NCBI RefSeq assembly: GCF_012932365.1
Contig: NZ_JAAIIH010000002.1
Location: 62,001 to 126,000, forward strand
DNA: 64,000 nt
Direction: 5' to 3'
DNA from: Bifidobacterium moraviense
Lineage (GTDB): Bacteria > Actinomycetota > Actinomycetes > Actinomycetales > Bifidobacteriaceae
Positions 44,601 through 52,932 of the stretch are shown here, one piece after another. The number at the start of each line of letters is the position of its first letter. The stretch's first letter is position 1. Made by a program: the position numbers and the translations under genes. The notes under the pieces were generated by a model, which was given only the letters and a program-made list of their open reading frames with translations, was not told the DNA's origin and made no database searches.

Positions 44601-46887
44601 CGGAGCGCTTCTTGGTCTTGTCGCCGCCGCGCTCGCAGCGGTTGCCGGTCACGTAGCGCGTGCCGTCCTCGAATTCGGTGATGGTGAGCTTGCAGTGGTT
44701 CTGGCACAGCTTGCACACGTCGTGCGTGGTGGTCATGCTCAGATGGTCGAGCGCGTCGCCGGTGAGCATCGTGGACACGGGGTGCGCGGCCTCGGTGCCG
44801 GCCGCCGCGTCCGCCTCGGATTCGGCCGGGCAGTGCATGCGCGCGGTGAGCGCGGCGCCGTACGCGCCCATGAGGCCGGCGATGTTGGGCCTGGTGACCT
44901 TGCGGCCGGTGAGTAGCTCGAAGGCGCGCAGCACGGCGTCGTTGAGGAACGTGCCGCCCTGCACCACCACCACCGGTCCGAGCGCGTTCGCGTCGCGCAG
45001 CTTGATCACCTTGTACAGGGCGTTGCGCACCACGGAGTAGCACAGGCCGGCGGCGATGTCCTCGGGGGACGCGCCTTCCTTCTGCGCCTGCTTGACGGCG
45101 GAGTTCATGAACACGGTGCAGCGCGAGCCGAGGTCGGCCGGCGCCTTGGAGGCGAGTGCCTCCTGCGTGAACTGCTGGATCGTGAGTCCCAGGGACTGCG
45201 CGAACGTCTGCAGGAACGAGCCGCAGCCGGACGAGCAGGCCTCGTTGACGCAGATCGAGTCGATGACGCCGTCGTTGACGTCCATGTACTTCATGTCCTG
45301 ACCGCCGATGTCGATGACGGCGGTGACGCCGGGGCTGATCTCCTCGGCGGCGCGGTAGTGGGCCATGGTCTCCACCACGCCTTCGTCGATGTGCAGGCCT
45401 GCGGTGATGAGGCCTTCGCCGTAGCCGGTGGCGCAGGCGCGCGCGATGTACGCGCCGTCGGGCATGGCGGCCGTGATGGCCCTGACGATGTCCGCGGCGG
45501 CGAGCAGCGGGTTCTCCTTGTGCGTGGCGTAGGAGGACCACACGATGGTCTTGTCGTCGTTGATGAGCGTGGCCTTGATGGTGGTGGAGCCGGCGTCGAT
45601 GCCCAGGAAGTGCGGGCCGTGCGCACCGTCGAGGTTGCCGACGGCGATCTTCTGCCTGGCGTGGCGCTCGTCGAATTCGCGGCGCTCGTCGTCGTTGAGG
45701 AACAGCGGGCGGATGGTGCGCGCGGTGTTCGGACGGTTCTTGAGCGAGTCGAGGGCGTCGAGCACGCCGTCGAGCGTGGACAGGTCGAAGTGTCCCTGCG
45801 TTTCCACTTCGGACAGCGTCTGCGAGGCTTCGTTGGCGAAGTGCAGCGGGTCGGCTGCGGCGGCGGCGCTGGCGGCATGCTGCGCGTCGGCGTCGCGCGA
45901 TGCGGCGGCGGATGCGTCGTCGGCCGCGTCGTCGCCGTGGCGCCTGACCTTGAGCGTGGCGAGGCCGTCCTTCATGTCTTCGAGCATGCAGAATGCGGGG
46001 CCGAACGGATCGTTGACGTCCTCCGAAAGCGGGTTGCCTTCGACGCCGGCGGTGCGTTCCACGGTCGCCTTGGAGCTTTCGCCGGCTTCCAGCGCGGCGC
46101 CGTACGCCACGTACAGGTGCGCGTTCTCCGGCACGATGTATTCGCTCGCCTTGCCTTCGAGGATGCGCTTGAACGCCTCACGCAGCTCGGACATGAAGAA
46201 CAGCGGGCCGCCGAGGAACACGATGTTGCCCTTGACGGGGCGTCCGCAGGCGAGGCCGGCGATGGTCTGCGTGGCCACGGCCTGGAAGATCGACGCGGCG
46301 AGGTCCTCCTTGTCGGCGCCGTCGTTGATGAGCGGCTGCAGGTCGGACTTGGCGAACACGCCGCAGCGCGACGCGATCGGATAGAGCGTCTTGTACTGCT
46401 TGGCCAGTTCGTTGAGGCCGGGGGCGTCGGTGTTGAGCAGCGTGGCCATCTGGTCGATGAACGCGCCGGTGCCGCCTGCGCACGAGCCGTTCATGCGCTG
46501 CTCGGGCACGGGCTTGAGGTACGTGATCTTGGCGTCCTCGCCGCCGAGCTCGATGATGACGTCGGCGTCCGGGTAGGTGACGTTGATGGCGTCGGTCTCG
46601 GCGATGACCTCCTGGATGAACTCGCAGCCGAGCTGGTTGGCGAGCTCCAGACCGCCGGAGCCGGTGATCGCGAAGCGGATCGGACGATGCTCCATGCCCT
46701 TGGCGGCGAGCGTGGCCTTCACGTCCGTCAGCAGGTCGGCGGTGGCCTTGCGCACGTTGGCGTGGTGGCGCCGGTAGTCGGAGAACAGCGCGTCCTCGAG
46801 CCTGTCGGAGTCGCCGAGCACCACGGCCTTGACCGTGGTGGAGCCGATGTCCAGTCCCACGCGCAGCGTATCCGTCGCTTCACCCAT
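41677..46887 (-). CDS. Giant acyl-CoA dehydratase activase-like protein (fused)
   Basis: A 1736-residue protein that unites two BcrAD/BadFG-type ASKHA ATPase domains and dehydratase-like parts. Domain 1 starts VGLDIGSTTVKAVVLG (residue 10) with NGSCAGGTGAFIDQMA (about 133); domain 2 starts LGIDAGSTTIKATLI (about 427) with NEACSSGCGSFLQTFA (about 550). A Cys-rich segment CKLCQNHC ... GNRCERGGDKTKKRSD follows at about 722-750, then a DUF2229-like region (ENICYPAKLVHGHIRDL, about 825) and a C-terminal 2-hydroxyacyl-CoA-dehydratase-like region. Activases use ATP and a [4Fe-4S] cluster to send low-potential electrons to radical dehydratases. The true substrate here is unknown. ATG 46887 has GAGGTAA before it. 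Confidence 0.85.
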   Translation of the reverse strand: MGEATDTLRVGLDIGSTTVKAVVLGDSDRLEDALFSDYRRHHANVRKATADLLTDVKATLAAKGMEHRPIRFAITGSGGLELANQLGCEFIQEVIAETDAINVTYPDADVIIELGGEDAKITYLKPVPEQRMNGSCAGGTGAFIDQMATLLNTDAPGLNELAKQYKTLYPIASRCGVFAKSDLQPLINDGADKEDLAASIFQAVATQTIAGLACGRPVKGNIVFLGGPLFFMSELREAFKRILEGKASEYIVPENAHLYVAYGAALEAGESSKATVERTAGVEGNPLSEDVNDPFGPAFCMLEDMKDGLATLKVRRHGDDAADDASAAASRDADAQHAASAAAAADPLHFANEASQTLSEVETQGHFDLSTLDGVLDALDSLKNRPNTARTIRPLFLNDDERREFDERHARQKIAVGNLDGAHGPHFLGIDAGSTTIKATLINDDKTIVWSSYATHKENPLLAAADIVRAITAAMPDGAYIARACATGYGEGLITAGLHIDEGVVETMAHYRAAEEISPGVTAVIDIGGQDMKYMDVNDGVIDSICVNEACSSGCGSFLQTFAQSLGLTIQQFTQEALASKAPADLGSRCTVFMNSAVKQAQKEGASPEDIAAGLCYSVVRNALYKVIKLRDANALGPVVVVQGGTFLNDAVLRAFELLTGRKVTRPNIAGLMGAYGAALTARMHCPAESEADAAAGTEAAHPVSTMLTGDALDHLSMTTTHDVCKLCQNHCKLTITEFEDGTRYVTGNRCERGGDKTKKRSDRPNLYDFKYKRAFAYRRLTPAKATRGDIGIPRVLNMYEDYPFWFTLLTNLGFRVIISGRSDHKLFEEGMDSIASENICYPAKLVHGHIRDLVAKGVKRIFYPCVSYEQQLVPDTQNRYNCPIVANYPVVIEANMPELAAEGVRFMRPYFNLANKDKMVDRIVEVFADDGVTREEAELAVTAAYREDAVFKNDVKQEGLRALAYMQEHRVRGVVLAGRPYHIDPEVNHGIPETICALGMAVLSEDSVCELDPHHMPRITEYLNDDKAQRALEANREADGFRKTVPAFDADHKMPLRVFNQWAYHSRLYEAARFVSEYPNLQLVQLVSFGCGVDAITTDQVQEILADKGDVYTQLKIDEVSNLGAAKIRLRSLKAAMEERDRRNDLALGAGVTAMPTKRDGSAPDGSGREAGKTTGWVRTSREPFDQAIIDTSAKPRHPLAGQFAPVDAAQTGAGANLDAITADIVAKGMTSEHVSLDEAKATIAELAGFVARHDATASSGIAVGKREDVMSHGCPASAFDDAAQSDDAEAKRKPASSADIKPSLSKYKTLHPFTKAMAHTYTVLAPQMSPVHFSLLKSVFTSGHYNFELLTHATQEDIETGVKYVNNDACFPAIIVVGQLVNAFLTGKYDPHRCALVITQTGGMCRATNYLALLRKALADAGYDYVPIIALSVQGFNDNPGFKATPALAHRAVKVFYLGDILSQLLLRVRPYEAEPGSANRLYRVWDTITRETIEHHGWSATYQKLYHRPGYLPYGRLIRRMTEAFDKLPLRDIPRKPRVGVVGEILVKYHPDANNHVVDLIEEQGCEAVLPGICDFMLNGIYSADWNEDHLGTGGNLKMNHLIRRIADLYRRPMVKAFEASHGKFEVPWPVDKLRDKAATVTSIGVQAGEGWLLTGEIVELIETGAPNVVCAQPFACLPNHVTGRGMFGKIRRVYPEANIVSIDYDPGASEANQLNRLKLMIAAAKKNITKAD

Positions 46888-47180
46888 TGCTTTACCTCAA
46901 TCGTCTCGTCCTCCGGGTGGGCCCCGCCCCTTGCGGCATTGACGGCGCGCACGCGGGTGCGCACGACCCCTGAGCCCGGCTGCTCACTACGAGCTAACTT
47001 AGTCTGAAGCCCGCCCAGCACCTGCGGGACGCCGTGTGATTTAGCCGACAAAGAACAGCGAAACCCGACATCGCGCGCCGGCCTGACGGATATCCGGGCC
47101 TCCGGAGCCGGGTCGCCCGGCGCGGTCGGAGGCGGGGGCCGCGGGACGGCCCGAGTGCGCGACACGTGCGACGCACACAA

Positions 47181-47331
47181 CGCGCACAACGTCCGCATCC
47201 ACATCCGCAATGAGCATCGGAGGTCGAAACAGACGAAATCGGCGGCGAAAACGTCCGGACGCACATCCGAAGCAGGGATCGGATGTCGAAACGGACGATC
47301 CGGGCGCGCACAACGTCCGCATCCACATCCG
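47181..47331. repeat. 27-bp direct repeat and related words
   Basis: The 27 bases at 47181-47207 (CGCGCACAACGTCCGC... CATCCG) recur exactly at 47305-47331. Between them, GTCGAAAC, CATCGGA and GGACG words recur imperfectly. This fills the centre of the 534-base gap between the giant activase and nrdG. The rest of the gap is G/C-rich with no gene seen. Confidence 0.7.
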
Positions 47332-47421
47332 AACTTCCCGAATGACCAGCGTTCCCCGCGCACATCGGGCAGCACGGCACTGCGCCACGGTGCCCATCGC
47401 TGACGCCGCGGCATCGTGACG

Positions 47422-48129
47422 CTACGAGGCCTGCGCGCCTTCGCCGGCTTCACGGTCCCTGAGGTAGATCTCGGGGATGTCGCGCTCCTGATCGTGCAGC
47501 TTGGGCCAGATGACGGGCGAGCCTGCGGCAAGGGACTTCGGCACGTCGAGGATGCGCTGGTTGGAGGAGCCGCGGAACTGCAGCAGGGAATCCTTGCGGT
47601 CCCTGAGGTAGCGGCCGTCCACGAGCACGTCGATGAGTTCGAGCAGTTCGCGCTTGTCGGGGGTTTCGCCGGGGCGCATGAGCTCCTCCCACGTGTAACC
47701 GGTCCAGCACCAGATGTCCTTGTCGTGGCCGAACTCGGCGCGGATGCGACGGGCGAGCGGCACCAGCACGGGCGTGTTGAGCAGCGGCTCGCCGCCGAGG
47801 AACGTGATGCCCTGCACCCACGAGGCCTTCAGATCCTCGATGATGCGTTCCTCCAGCTTGGGCGTGTATTCGTGCCCGGCCTTGAAGTCCCAGATGGAGG
47901 CGTTGAAGCAGTCGACGCAGTGGAACGGGCAGCCGGAGACGTACAGCGAGTTGCGCACGCCTTCGCCGTCGGTGACGATGAAGGTCTTGTAGTCGGCGAT
48001 CATGCGCTTCGACATGCGCCGTCCGTCCCACTGGCCGGCCCTGGGATCGTTGGCCAGTCCGTTCGACGGCACGCCCGGCCCGCGGTCGGTCTCCCCCGCC
48101 GCGAAGTCCCTCCTCGTCATCTCCCCCAT
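47422..48129 (-). CDS. nrdG: Anaerobic ribonucleotide reductase activating protein
   Basis: A 235-residue radical SAM activase. The cluster motif CxxxCxxC is visible in SGCPFHCVDCFNASIWDF (about residue 60); ITFLGGEPLLN follows and carries the GGEPL motif that binds S-adenosylmethionine. It creates the glycyl radical on NrdD. The ATG at 48129 was chosen because AAGGAG lies six bases before it; longer in-frame starts would add a repeat-derived tail. Its partner nrdD is upstream, 281 bases away, with repeat sequence between. Confidence 0.93.
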   Translation of the reverse strand: MGEMTRRDFAAGETDRGPGVPSNGLANDPRAGQWDGRRMSKRMIADYKTFIVTDGEGVRNSLYVSGCPFHCVDCFNASIWDFKAGHEYTPKLEERIIEDLKASWVQGITFLGGEPLLNTPVLVPLARRIRAEFGHDKDIWCWTGYTWEELMRPGETPDKRELLELIDVLVDGRYLRDRKDSLLQFRGSSNQRILDVPKSLAAGSPVIWPKLHDQERDIPEIYLRDREAGEGAQAS

Positions 48130-48161
48130 CGTCGTCTCCTTCCCACTCATCATTCCATCAC

Positions 48162-48387
48162 CATGCGCTTCACCGAATCGGTGACGCGGCCATCGAACGC
48201 GGAGCATGGATGAAGGCGCATGGTTCACGACCGTAAGCTTGGACGAGCGGCCCGTCATCCCATTTTGGCGCTTCACCGAACCCGTGACGTCAGACGCAGC
48301 GAAACGGGGATCGGGACATACGATCCGCGACCGTAGGCTTGGCCGAGCGGCCTTGAGCGTGTCGTGGATCGTACGTCCCGATCCCCG
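48162..48387. repeat. Duplicated segment with a 22-bp inverted repeat between nrdD and nrdG
   Basis: GCGCTTCACCGAA...GTGACG occurs twice (from about 48162 and from about 48270), and each is followed by a CGACCGTA(A/G)GCTTGG(A/C)CGAGCGGCC block, so a unit of about 107 bases is duplicated. The second unit also has a 22-bp inverted repeat, 48305-48326 and 48366-48387, with one mismatch, around a 39-base loop. A structured RNA between the two genes is possible. Confidence 0.7.
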
Positions 48388-48410
48388 TGGAGCGTCTTAG
48401 CGACGCAACG

Positions 48411-50807
48411 TCACTTCGTATCCTCGAACCACTCGCGCGTCTCCCCGTCCGCCAGCGTCACGTGACCGGTCTCGCCGGCCATGTGCTTGACGCGGTGGGA
48501 GATCTCCTCGTGGCGGCCGTGCACCATCGGGCGCTGGACCGGGTTGCCGAGGTAGCCGCAGGTGCGCTTGGTGACGTTGCACTTGTCCGGGTCGGAGTTG
48601 CCGCACTCGGGGCACTTGAAGCCTTCCTCGGTGGGCTCGAAGTCGCCCTGGAAGCCGCACACGAAGCAGTGGTCGATCGGGGTGTTCGTGCCGAGGTAGC
48701 CGATGCCGATGTGGTACGCGTAGTCCCACACGGCTTCGAGCGCCTTCGGGTTGTCCTGCAGGCACGGGTACTCGCAGTAGTTGATGAAGCCGCCGGAAGC
48801 GTAGTACGGGAAGTCCTTCTCGTAGTTGAGCTTCTCCATCGGGGTGGGCTGCAGCCACACCGGGTAGTGGAACGAGTTGGTGTAGAAGTCGTGGTCGGTC
48901 ACGCCTTCGACGCGGCCGAACTTCTCGCGGTCCATGCGGTTGAAGCGGTCGGTGAGCGACTCGGCGGGCGTGGAGTACACGGAGTAGTGGTAGCCCTCGG
49001 CCTTGCTCCACTGGTGGCACAGTTCGCTCATGCGCTTGACGATGGACAGCGCGAACTCCTTGCCTTCCGGATCCCAGCCGTGGTCGCGGATCCAGTTCTT
49101 GCCGTAGAACACGGCGGTCGCTTCGGCCAGACCGATGTAGCCGAGCGAGACGGTGGCGCGCTCGTTCTTGAAGAGCTGGTCCACGTTGTCGTTGGCGCCG
49201 AGGCGGCCGAACGCGCCGAAGCGGAACAGGGTGGGCGCGTTGACCGGCGTGGCCTGCTTGCAGCGCATGATGCGGAACTGCAGCGCTTGGTGCGCGACCT
49301 CCATACGCTCGGCGAACAGCTTCCAGAAGCGTTCCTTGCTGCCGTGGGATTCGAGCGCGATGCGCGGGATGTTCACGGAGACGACGCCGAGGTTCATGCG
49401 GCCGTCCTCCTCGTCCTTGCCGGTGGCGGGGTTGATCCAGCCCTGCAGGAAGGAGCGGCAGCCCATGGGGGCCTTGAAGGAGCCGGTGATCTTGACGATG
49501 TTCTCGTAGAACACCACGTCCGGGTACATGCGCTTGGTGGCGGATTCGAGCGCCAGCTGCTTGAGGTCGTAGTTCGGGTCGCCGGGGTCGGCGTTCACGC
49601 CGTGGCGGATGGTGAACACGAGCTTCGGGAAGATGGCGGTGTGGTGCTCCTTGCCGAGGCCGCGGATGCGGTTGAGCAGGATGGCGCGCTGGATCTCGCG
49701 GGAGAACCAGTCGGTGCCGAGTCCGAAGCCGATGGTGACGAACGGGGTCTGGCCGTTGGAGACGCGGTTGGAGTTGATCTGGTACTCCATGGTCTGCATG
49801 GCGTCGTAGATGGCCTTGCGGGTACGGATCTTGGCGAGGATCTCGCGCTCCTGCTCGAGCTCGTCCACGTCCGTGTGGAACGGGGTGTCCATGGGCAGCG
49901 GCTCGCGGGAGCCGAAGTGCAGCTTGGCGGGCTCGTTGCGCTTGGCGTTCTCCACCTGGCGGCGCGCGAACTCCACGGGCATGCCGTCCGGGATGGTCTC
50001 GCGGGCCTCGTCGAGGAACTTCGCGTAGTCGAGGCGCGCGTAGGTGGCGAGGTGCTCGTCGGCGCGGTTGGCGGTCTGGCCGCCGTACTGGCTGGAGGCC
50101 ACGTCCTTCATGATCTGCGTGATCTGCGTGGCGGCGATGGCGATGGACTTCGGGGAGGCCATGGGCGCGTTGCCGAGCGTGAAGCCGTTGGCCAGCATGT
50201 CCCAGAAGTTGGGCAGCGAGCAGTTGGACTGCGCGGTGAACGGCGAGTAGTCGGCGTCGTGGAAGTGGATGTCGCCCTTCATGTGCGCGTTGGAGACGGC
50301 CGGGGGCAGCATGTTGAACGCGGCGGCCTTGGAGACGGCGCCGGCCAGCAGGTCGCGCTGGGTGGCGTAGACGTTGGCGTCCTTGTTGGCGTTCTCGTGG
50401 ATGAGGGTGGGGTCCTGGTTGATGAAGCGGGACACGGCCTCGTTGACGTCCGTGGCCTTGGCGCGCTGGATGTCCTTGTCGAGACGGTAGTTGGTGTAGG
50501 CGCGCGCCACGTCGTACAGGTGGGCGTCGATGAGCGCGTGCTCCACGAGGTTCTGGATGTCCTCGATCTTGGCGGGGCCGGCGTAGCGTTCTTTGATTTC
50601 GCCTTCGATGTGGTTGGCGAAGCCGCGGATCATGGCCTCCTCCTCCGGGCCGACCTGCTTGTTGAGGTCGCCGAAGGCCGCCTTGACGGCGGAGATGATG
50701 TTGATCGGGTCGAAGTCGACCACACGGCCGTCGCGCTTCTCCACAAGCACGGTGGCGGTGGAAGCGGCGGCTGCGGGCCGCGTGTCGACAAGCACGTTGG
50801 TCTCCAT
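48411..50807 (-). CDS. nrdD: Anaerobic ribonucleoside-triphosphate reductase
   Basis: A 798-residue class III ribonucleotide reductase that makes deoxynucleotides in the absence of oxygen. An ATP cone lies at the N-terminus (VLVEKRDGRVVDFDPINIIS, about residues 20-40). The C-terminal zinc ribbon has CFVCGFQGDF and CPECGNSDPDKC, and the glycyl radical site is RTCGYLGNPVQRP, near residue 770. It is activated by NrdG. ATG 50807 follows AGAGGA. A possible NrdR box precedes it at 50910-50925. Confidence 0.96.
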   Translation of the reverse strand: METNVLVDTRPAAAASTATVLVEKRDGRVVDFDPINIISAVKAAFGDLNKQVGPEEEAMIRGFANHIEGEIKERYAGPAKIEDIQNLVEHALIDAHLYDVARAYTNYRLDKDIQRAKATDVNEAVSRFINQDPTLIHENANKDANVYATQRDLLAGAVSKAAAFNMLPPAVSNAHMKGDIHFHDADYSPFTAQSNCSLPNFWDMLANGFTLGNAPMASPKSIAIAATQITQIMKDVASSQYGGQTANRADEHLATYARLDYAKFLDEARETIPDGMPVEFARRQVENAKRNEPAKLHFGSREPLPMDTPFHTDVDELEQEREILAKIRTRKAIYDAMQTMEYQINSNRVSNGQTPFVTIGFGLGTDWFSREIQRAILLNRIRGLGKEHHTAIFPKLVFTIRHGVNADPGDPNYDLKQLALESATKRMYPDVVFYENIVKITGSFKAPMGCRSFLQGWINPATGKDEEDGRMNLGVVSVNIPRIALESHGSKERFWKLFAERMEVAHQALQFRIMRCKQATPVNAPTLFRFGAFGRLGANDNVDQLFKNERATVSLGYIGLAEATAVFYGKNWIRDHGWDPEGKEFALSIVKRMSELCHQWSKAEGYHYSVYSTPAESLTDRFNRMDREKFGRVEGVTDHDFYTNSFHYPVWLQPTPMEKLNYEKDFPYYASGGFINYCEYPCLQDNPKALEAVWDYAYHIGIGYLGTNTPIDHCFVCGFQGDFEPTEEGFKCPECGNSDPDKCNVTKRTCGYLGNPVQRPMVHGRHEEISHRVKHMAGETGHVTLADGETREWFEDTK

Positions 50808-50909
50808 GGTGTCCTCTCTGTCTCCTCCGTTCGCCCGTCCCTCGTCGGGGCGCGGCAAACTACAGTCATGTAAGTCGTATTGGGCTATAGAAAAGATAAT
50901 GCATCCCCA

Positions 50910-50925
50910 CCCCAATATCTAGTTA
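50910..50925. promoter_or_regulatory. Possible NrdR box upstream of nrdD
   Basis: The 16-mer with core CAATATCTAG fits the known NrdR consensus acaCwAtATaTwGtgt at most core positions. A weak partner, CTATAGAAAAG, lies about 30 bp away near 50882-50897. NrdR normally binds two boxes about three helical turns apart. Confidence 0.35.
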
Positions 50926-51070
50926 CGAACGGGGGTTCCCAGCACTAGGAATAGTGATTTCGGCGACATTCCGCCGAAAACCACACCCGTGTGATTCGTC
51001 GCTTCGGCGTGTTTCGCGCCGGCTCCGGGGCGGCTCCCCGATGTCGGGCCGATGACCCAAAGTAAGGGAC

Positions 51071-52375
51071 ATGACCGACATGGGAACCTATGCATCGACG
51101 ACGCCGGACGGGACGCGGCCCCAGCAGCCGCAGGAGCTGCCGCGTCTGGCCCGCGACACCACGGTGGAGCGTCCGTGGCCGGTGAGCGTGCTGAGCCAGA
51201 AGTTCTACGCGGCCGTGGAGCGCTGGCCGAGCGTGTGGGTGACCGGGCAGATCACGCAGATCAACGCCCGCCGCGCCGGCAGCGTCTATCTGACGCTGCG
51301 CGACGACCGCGAGGACGTGGCCATGGAGGTCAACGGCTTCGGCCCGTTCGCGCAGGCCGCCTCGGTGTTCGTGCAGGGCGACCGCGTCACGATCCACGGC
51401 AGGCCCAATCTGTGGATGAAGCGCACGTCGCTGTCCCTCAGGGGCGACGCGATCGTGCGCGTGGGCGCCGGCGGCAGCCTCAAGGCGCGGATCGAGGAGC
51501 TGCGCCGCCGCCTCAAGGGCGAGGGTCTGTTCGACGCCGACCGTAAGGTGCCGCTGCCGGAGTTCCCGCACCGCATCGGCCTGATCTGCGCTCCGCAGGC
51601 CCGCGCCGAGGGCGACGTGATCACCAACGTGCGCCTGCGCTGGCCGGTCGTGGACTTCACGGTCGTGCACGTGCACGTGCAGGGCGAGCAGTGTCCCGCG
51701 GACGTGATCGCCGCGATCCGTCGGCTCGACGCCGATCCGGACGTGGACGTGATCATCGTGGCGCGCGGCGGCGGCAGCTTCGAGGACCTCATCGGCTTCT
51801 CCGACGAGGGCGTGGTGCGCGCCGCGGCCGAATGCGCCACGCCGATCGTGACCGCCGTGGGACACGAGGACGACTGGACGCTCATCGACCTGGCCGCGGA
51901 CCTCAGGGCCTCCACGCCCACCGACGCCGCCAAGCGCGTGGTGCCGGACGTGCACGAGCAGCTGCAGCTCGTGGAGGGCGCGCGCCAGCGCATGCGGCTG
52001 CGCATCGAGAACCGCATCGCCGGGGAGATCCGACTCGTGGAGGGCTATGCGAACCGCCCGAGCCTGACGCGCCCGCTCACCATGCTCGAACCGCACCAGC
52101 GGCTCATCGACGACGCGCGCCGGCGCATGGACGTGGCGCTGCGCCGCACGGTGGACTACGAGACCATGACCATCGAGAAGCGCCACGCGGCGCTGACCGC
52201 CCTGAGCCCCCAGTCCACGCTCGACCGCGGCTACGCCGTGGCGCAGACCGCCGACGGGCACGTGCTCACCGACGCGGCGGCGGTGCGTCCCGGCGACGAG
52301 CTGACGCTGACGCTGCGCCGCGGCCGCGTGACCGCCGTGGCGAGCGGCGCCGAGCCCGCCGACGGCGACGACTGA
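51071..52375 (+). CDS. xseA: Exodeoxyribonuclease VII large subunit
   Basis: A 434-residue subunit. The N-terminal OB-fold spans about residues 30-130 (VWVTGQITQINARRAGSVYL), followed by the core with GLICAPQARAEGDVITNV, DVIIVARGGGSFEDL and a conserved GHEDDWTLIDLAADLRASTP (about 255-275). It ends DRGYAVAQTADGHVLTD. With XseB it degrades single-stranded DNA. xseB begins 61 bases later. ATG 51071 lies after AAGTAAGGGAC. A small repeat of GACTGACGATTA words lies between xseA and xseB. Confidence 0.95.
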   Translation: MTDMGTYASTTPDGTRPQQPQELPRLARDTTVERPWPVSVLSQKFYAAVERWPSVWVTGQITQINARRAGSVYLTLRDDREDVAMEVNGFGPFAQAASVFVQGDRVTIHGRPNLWMKRTSLSLRGDAIVRVGAGGSLKARIEELRRRLKGEGLFDADRKVPLPEFPHRIGLICAPQARAEGDVITNVRLRWPVVDFTVVHVHVQGEQCPADVIAAIRRLDADPDVDVIIVARGGGSFEDLIGFSDEGVVRAAAECATPIVTAVGHEDDWTLIDLAADLRASTPTDAAKRVVPDVHEQLQLVEGARQRMRLRIENRIAGEIRLVEGYANRPSLTRPLTMLEPHQRLIDDARRRMDVALRRTVDYETMTIEKRHAALTALSPQSTLDRGYAVAQTADGHVLTDAAAVRPGDELTLTLRRGRVTAVASGAEPADGDD

Positions 52376-52414
52376 CGATTACTGACGATTAGTGACTGAC
52401 CGACGATTACGGAC
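52376..52414 (+). repeat. Short GACGATTA tandem repeat
   Basis: CTGACGATTA-type units recur four times (with GACGATTAC, GACGATTAG variants) between xseA and xseB. It may arise from slippage. Confidence 0.6.
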
Positions 52415-52436
52415 GCAAGAGAACAGGAGCATCATC

Positions 52437-52739
52437 ATGACCGACGAGACGAAGACCATGACCGGCGCGGCGCCGGCGTCCAGCCTGACGGACAAGGAGC
52501 GCGAGGCCATCGCGCGCATGCCGTACGAGCAGGCGCGCGACGAGCTCATCAAGGCCGTGCAGGCGCTGGAGACCGGCGGGCTGGACCTCGACCAGTCCAT
52601 GCGCCAGTGGGAGCTCGGCGAGGCGCTGGCCAGGCGCGCGCAGGGGCTGCTCGACGAGGTGCGCGCCAAGCTCGACGCCGCGCAGGCCGAGCAGCAGGCC
52701 AACGAGGCGACTGCGGGTACTCAGGACAATCTGTCCTGA
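52437..52739 (+). CDS. xseB: Exodeoxyribonuclease VII small subunit
   Basis: A 100-residue helical protein: PYEQARDELIKAVQALETGG and LDLDQSMRQWELGEALARRA match the XseB family. It supports XseA in digesting single-stranded DNA. ATG 52437 follows ACAGGAG (52423-52429). A terminator lies 40 bases after its stop. Confidence 0.95.
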   Translation: MTDETKTMTGAAPASSLTDKEREAIARMPYEQARDELIKAVQALETGGLDLDQSMRQWELGEALARRAQGLLDEVRAKLDAAQAEQQANEATAGTQDNLS

Positions 52740-52778
52740 GTACCCTTCGGGGCCTTGGCGGCCTCTCACCTCGCCTAC

Positions 52779-52803
52779 GGAAGCCCCACTGGGGCTTCCG
52801 TTT
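52779..52803 (+). terminator. Terminator after xseB
   Basis: GGAAGCCCC ACT GGGGCTTCC (52779-52799), a nine-bp perfect stem followed by GTTT. Confidence 0.85.
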
Positions 52804-52855
52804 AACGGCTCGGCCCACAGGGCTGCCCGCGTAACGGCTCGACCCAGAACGCGAA

Positions 52856-52890
52856 AAGGTCCCGATCCGCATGTGGCGGATCGGGACCTT
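52856..52890 (-). terminator. Terminator of the 67-residue protein gene
   Basis: A perfect 15-bp stem (52856-52870 with 52876-52890, loop ATGTG) followed on the minus strand by TTTTCGC. It lies 43 bases after the stop of the gene at 52933. Confidence 0.85.
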
Positions 52891-52932
52891 CGGCTATCCG
52901 GCGACGCGCACGCCGCCGTCAGCGGGCCCGCA

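Noticed and set aside
41836..44916. A 1026-residue open frame on the plus strand opposite the giant activase gene
   Set aside because: It is a high-GC shadow with Val/Arg/His-rich sequence and no motif, while the minus strand has conserved ATPase motifs throughout.
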